NCBI GenBank assembly: GCA_035497735.1
Contig: DATJCX010000005.1
Location: 1 to 64,000, forward strand
Direction: 5' to 3'
DNA from: Brumimicrobium sp035497735
GTDB taxonomy: Bacteria > Bacteroidota > Bacteroidia > Flavobacteriales_D > Crocinitomicaceae
DNA length: 64,000 nt
Part shown: positions 62,266 through 64,000 of the stretch, piece after piece
Layout: every line of letters begins with the position of its first letter
How positions within the stretch are numbered: position 1 is the stretch's first letter
Notes under the pieces: model-generated
Seen by the model: only the letters and a program-made list of their open reading frames with translations
What the model was told of the DNA's origin: nothing
The model's database searches: none
Translations under genes and position numbers: made by a program

Positions 62266-62294
62266 GCAGAGGGTTCTTTCGAAAGGTGCTCTGC
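62266..62294 (-). promoter_or_regulatory. hairpin in the rpsB leader
   Basis: On the minus strand GCAGAG pairs with CTCTGC around CACCTTTCGAAAGAACC, which contains CTTTCGAAAG. It lies about 45-70 bp before the rpsB start in the rpsI-rpsB gap, with no T run. It might be an S2-binding autoregulatory site or a processing site. Confidence 0.4.
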
Positions 62295-62339
62295 AATTTG
62301 GATACTAAACAAGCGCCAAATAATTTTAATAATAAACGA

Positions 62340-62729
62340 TTAACGTTTAGAGAATTGAAATTTCTTACGTGCTCCTTTCTGACCTGGCTTCTTACGCTCA
62401 ACCATTCTAGGGTCACGTGTTGTTAATCCTTCTTCTTTTAATGCTGGCTTGTACTCCTCATTGATTTGGATTAAAGCACGAGCAATTCCTAAACGAATAG
62501 CTTCCGCCTGTCCGTTGATTCCTCCACCCTTAACGTTAACTGTAACATCGTATTGATTTGAAGTTTCTGTTAAGTTGAATGCTTGTTGAACTTTAGCTTG
62601 TAAAGTAGCAACTGGGAAGAACTCAGTGTAATCACGTTTGTTAACAACGATTGTACCGTTTCCTGGCTTCATGTAAACACGAGCAACAGAAGTTTTTCTT
62701 CTTCCTAATGAATTGATAATTCCTTCCAT
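62340..62729 (-). CDS. rpsI: 30S ribosomal protein S9
   Basis: 129 residues, ending ...KKPGQKGARKKFQFSKR, the conserved basic tail that reaches the P site. LGRRKTSVARVYMKPGNG, VNVKGGGINGQAEAIRLGIARAL, and DPRMVERKKPG are typical. It starts one base before the rplM stop region (2 bp gap), the universal rplM-rpsI pair. Confidence 0.98.
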   Translation of the reverse strand: MEGIINSLGRRKTSVARVYMKPGNGTIVVNKRDYTEFFPVATLQAKVQQAFNLTETSNQYDVTVNVKGGGINGQAEAIRLGIARALIQINEEYKPALKEEGLTTRDPRMVERKKPGQKGARKKFQFSKR

Positions 62730-62730
62730 A

Positions 62731-63186
62731 CTATTTGATTGATTCTAAGTTAATCGTTTCTGGCTTTTGCGCTTCGTGCTTGTGATCTGTTCCTACAACA
62801 ACCTTAAGGTTTTTGTATAACTGATTACCTAATTTGTTCTTAGGCAACATTCGCTTAACAGCCATTTCTACTAAACGCTCTGGGCGCTTTTCTAATAATT
62901 GTTCTGCAGTTAGTGCACGTTGACCACCTGGAAATCCAGTGTGACGAAGGTAAACTTTCTCAGACATTTTATTTCCACTCATTGTAATCTTCTCTGCATT
63001 GATAACTATTACGTTATCGCCACAGTCTGCATGAGGTGTGAAATTAGTCTTGTGTTTCCCACGGATCAATTGTGCTACCTTGCTAGCTAAACGTCCTAGC
63101 GTTTCGCCTTCTGCGTCTACCAATAACCACTTTTTGTCAGCGTTTTCTTTATTGATAGAAACAGTTTTGTAACTTAATGTATCCAC
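62731..63186 (-). CDS. rplM: 50S ribosomal protein L13
   Basis: 151 residues. KKWLLVDAEGETLGRLASKVAQLIRGKHK, NVIVINAEKITMSGNKMSEKVYLRHTGFPGG, and AVKRMLPKNKLG are the L13 blocks. First gene of the minus-strand rplM-rpsI-rpsB-tsf group, preceded by a full promoter (63232-63263). Confidence 0.98.
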   Translation of the reverse strand: MDTLSYKTVSINKENADKKWLLVDAEGETLGRLASKVAQLIRGKHKTNFTPHADCGDNVIVINAEKITMSGNKMSEKVYLRHTGFPGGQRALTAEQLLEKRPERLVEMAVKRMLPKNKLGNQLYKNLKVVVGTDHKHEAQKPETINLESIK

Positions 63187-63213
63187 TCTTTTAATTTTTT
63201 AAATAAGACAATA

Positions 63214-63263
63214 TCCCGAATTTTCGGGTTGCAAATATATAAATAATTGATTTGAATACCAAA
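63214..63263 (-). promoter_or_regulatory. promoter and 5'-end hairpin of the rplM operon
   Basis: On the minus strand TTTG (63263-63260), a 20-bp spacer and TATATTTG (63239-63232) match the Bacteroidota consensus. A hairpin CCCGAA/TTCGGG (63228-63215) begins four bases after the -7 element, so it lies near the RNA 5' end, as at the rpmB operon. Confidence 0.75.
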
Positions 63264-63534
63264 TAGAAGACAAAAAGATTGTAAAAATCTACACTTTTTT
63301 GTCGTTTTAGCTTTAAAAGACCTGTTATAATCTTGTTAAAGACTCATTTATTATATATTCTGAAATGCAAAGATACAATTTTAATAGACAATGAATTGAT
63401 TTAACTTCTCCTATCTTTAGAATATTATAATGAAAAAGGGAATGGCTTTTGTTTATTCCTAATTTGAATTTTGCTATTTTTAGCGAACTTTATAAAACAA
63501 ACTGTGTAATTATACATATTATAATCTCTCTTAA

Positions 63535-64000
63535 ATGAAAAAGATCTTTATCATTTGCCTTATCGGTTTGATTGGAAGTTTCAGCTTCGGTCAAAAACAA
63601 ATGACTTTACAAGAGTCAGTTGCAGGACAATATCAACAGTTCTATCCAGAAAATGTTTTTAATGTAGAATGGATTGGTAATTCTAATAAATATTCCTACT
63701 TGGAGATGTATCGTTCCGTTATGGTCACAGAAGATGGAAAGGAAGGAGAGAAAATAACTGATGTTTGGGTTATTAATGAGAAGCTAGGAACTAGTCTTTT
63801 TCATTTGGTGGGAATGAAGTGGAAGGATGAAAATACTTTGGTGATTAGTCAAGGTACTTCAGTTGTATCTTATAATGTGAAAACAGAAAGTGGAAGCGCT
63901 ATCACTTTACCGGAGAATGCAGATAACTTGACTTTCGATCCTACTTATACTTATATAGCGTACACAAAAGACAATAATCTATATTATACTGGAATAAATG
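63535..64000 (+). CDS. S9 family peptidase, DPP IV-type (partial)
   Basis: The first 155 codons only; the window ends inside the gene. The signal peptide IIFC-type start (MKKIFIICLIGLIGSFSFGQ) is followed by MTLQESVAGQYQQFYPENVFNVEW and a DPP IV-like beta-propeller N-terminal region (YTYIAYTKDNNLYY). The catalytic hydrolase domain is outside the window. Secreted or periplasmic peptidase that removes dipeptides. The divergent gap 63187-63534 holds the rplM promoter and no gene; TATTTTTA at about 63475 is a weak -7 element for this gene. Confidence 0.85.
   Translation, partial: MKKIFIICLIGLIGSFSFGQKQMTLQESVAGQYQQFYPENVFNVEWIGNSNKYSYLEMYRSVMVTEDGKEGEKITDVWVINEKLGTSLFHLVGMKWKDENTLVISQGTSVVSYNVKTESGSAITLPENADNLTFDPTYTYIAYTKDNNLYYTGIN

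Overview
The window (about 36% G+C by eye) comes from a Bacteroidota chromosome, most likely a flavobacterium-like member of Flavobacteriales. The evidence is the gliding/type IX secretion (T9SS) genes gldJ, porP/sprF-type, porU and porV, a secreted protein with a gliding-motility-associated C-terminal domain, bacillithiol synthesis (bshC), a DUF4295 gene beside rpmB-rpmG, many LxxC lipoproteins, and promoters of the Bacteroidota type (TTTG, about 20 bp, TAnnTTTG). I found no rRNA, tRNA, CRISPR array or prophage. Most of the window is ordinary core chromosome.

Layout. 1-580: intergenic repeats and a possible insertion-element edge. 585-7498 (minus): ABC exporter, a lipoprotein, murF, gldJ and a PorP/SprF-type protein. 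7876-13165 (plus): porU-porV. 13164-16275: a repeat-rich stretch with small lipoprotein, OmpH-like and DUF4924 genes. 16273-18257 (minus): a lipid A-type acyltransferase and sucD. 18410-25867 (plus): a candidate small RNA, a glycosyltransferase, a HAD phosphatase, a MORN protein, rpmB-rpmG-DUF4295-ftsY, an FKBP lipoprotein and a PLP enzyme. 25992-31830: cyclophilin, bshC, a CDF transporter, and a TPP riboswitch in front of a PnuC/PnuT-type transporter and an acyl-CoA dehydrogenase-like gene. 31880-38076 (minus): an M16 peptidase pair, a nitronate monooxygenase-like gene, lgt, a hydrolase with an internal stop, and trhO. 38559-44069: a variable stretch with a CotH-like lipoprotein, two fused gene remnants and several hypothetical genes. 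44619-57229: purL, a DsbD-like gene, carA, eno, a large T9SS cargo protein and pgk. 57313-63186: mmcQ-like, an S4 protein, Bax inhibitor-1, then minus-strand frr, pyrH, tsf, rpsB, rpsI and rplM. 63535-end: the start of a DPP IV-type peptidase.

How genes work together. porU (sortase) and porV (outer-membrane partner) with gldJ and the PorP-like protein form a T9SS/gliding neighbourhood, and the 932-residue protein at 53002 is a plausible substrate. The rplM-rpsI-rpsB-tsf and pyrH-frr clusters form a translation block. The TPP riboswitch makes the PnuC-like protein a probable thiamine transporter.

Most unusual features: (1) a family of 120-bp palindromic elements at gene 3' ends, present in five full copies plus one truncated copy, keeping length and pairing while sequence diverges, three of them starting inside the stop codon of the upstream gene; (2) clusters of 17-bp palindromes from three sequence families that share one 7-3-7 geometry; (3) a CarA subunit whose glutaminase nucleophile cysteine is replaced by asparagine; (4) a hydrolase gene with an in-frame stop at codon 9; (5) a deletion scar joining the 5' part of one gene to the 3' part of another; (6) a candidate short transcript upstream of the glycosyltransferase gene. 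No wholly new protein system is evident.
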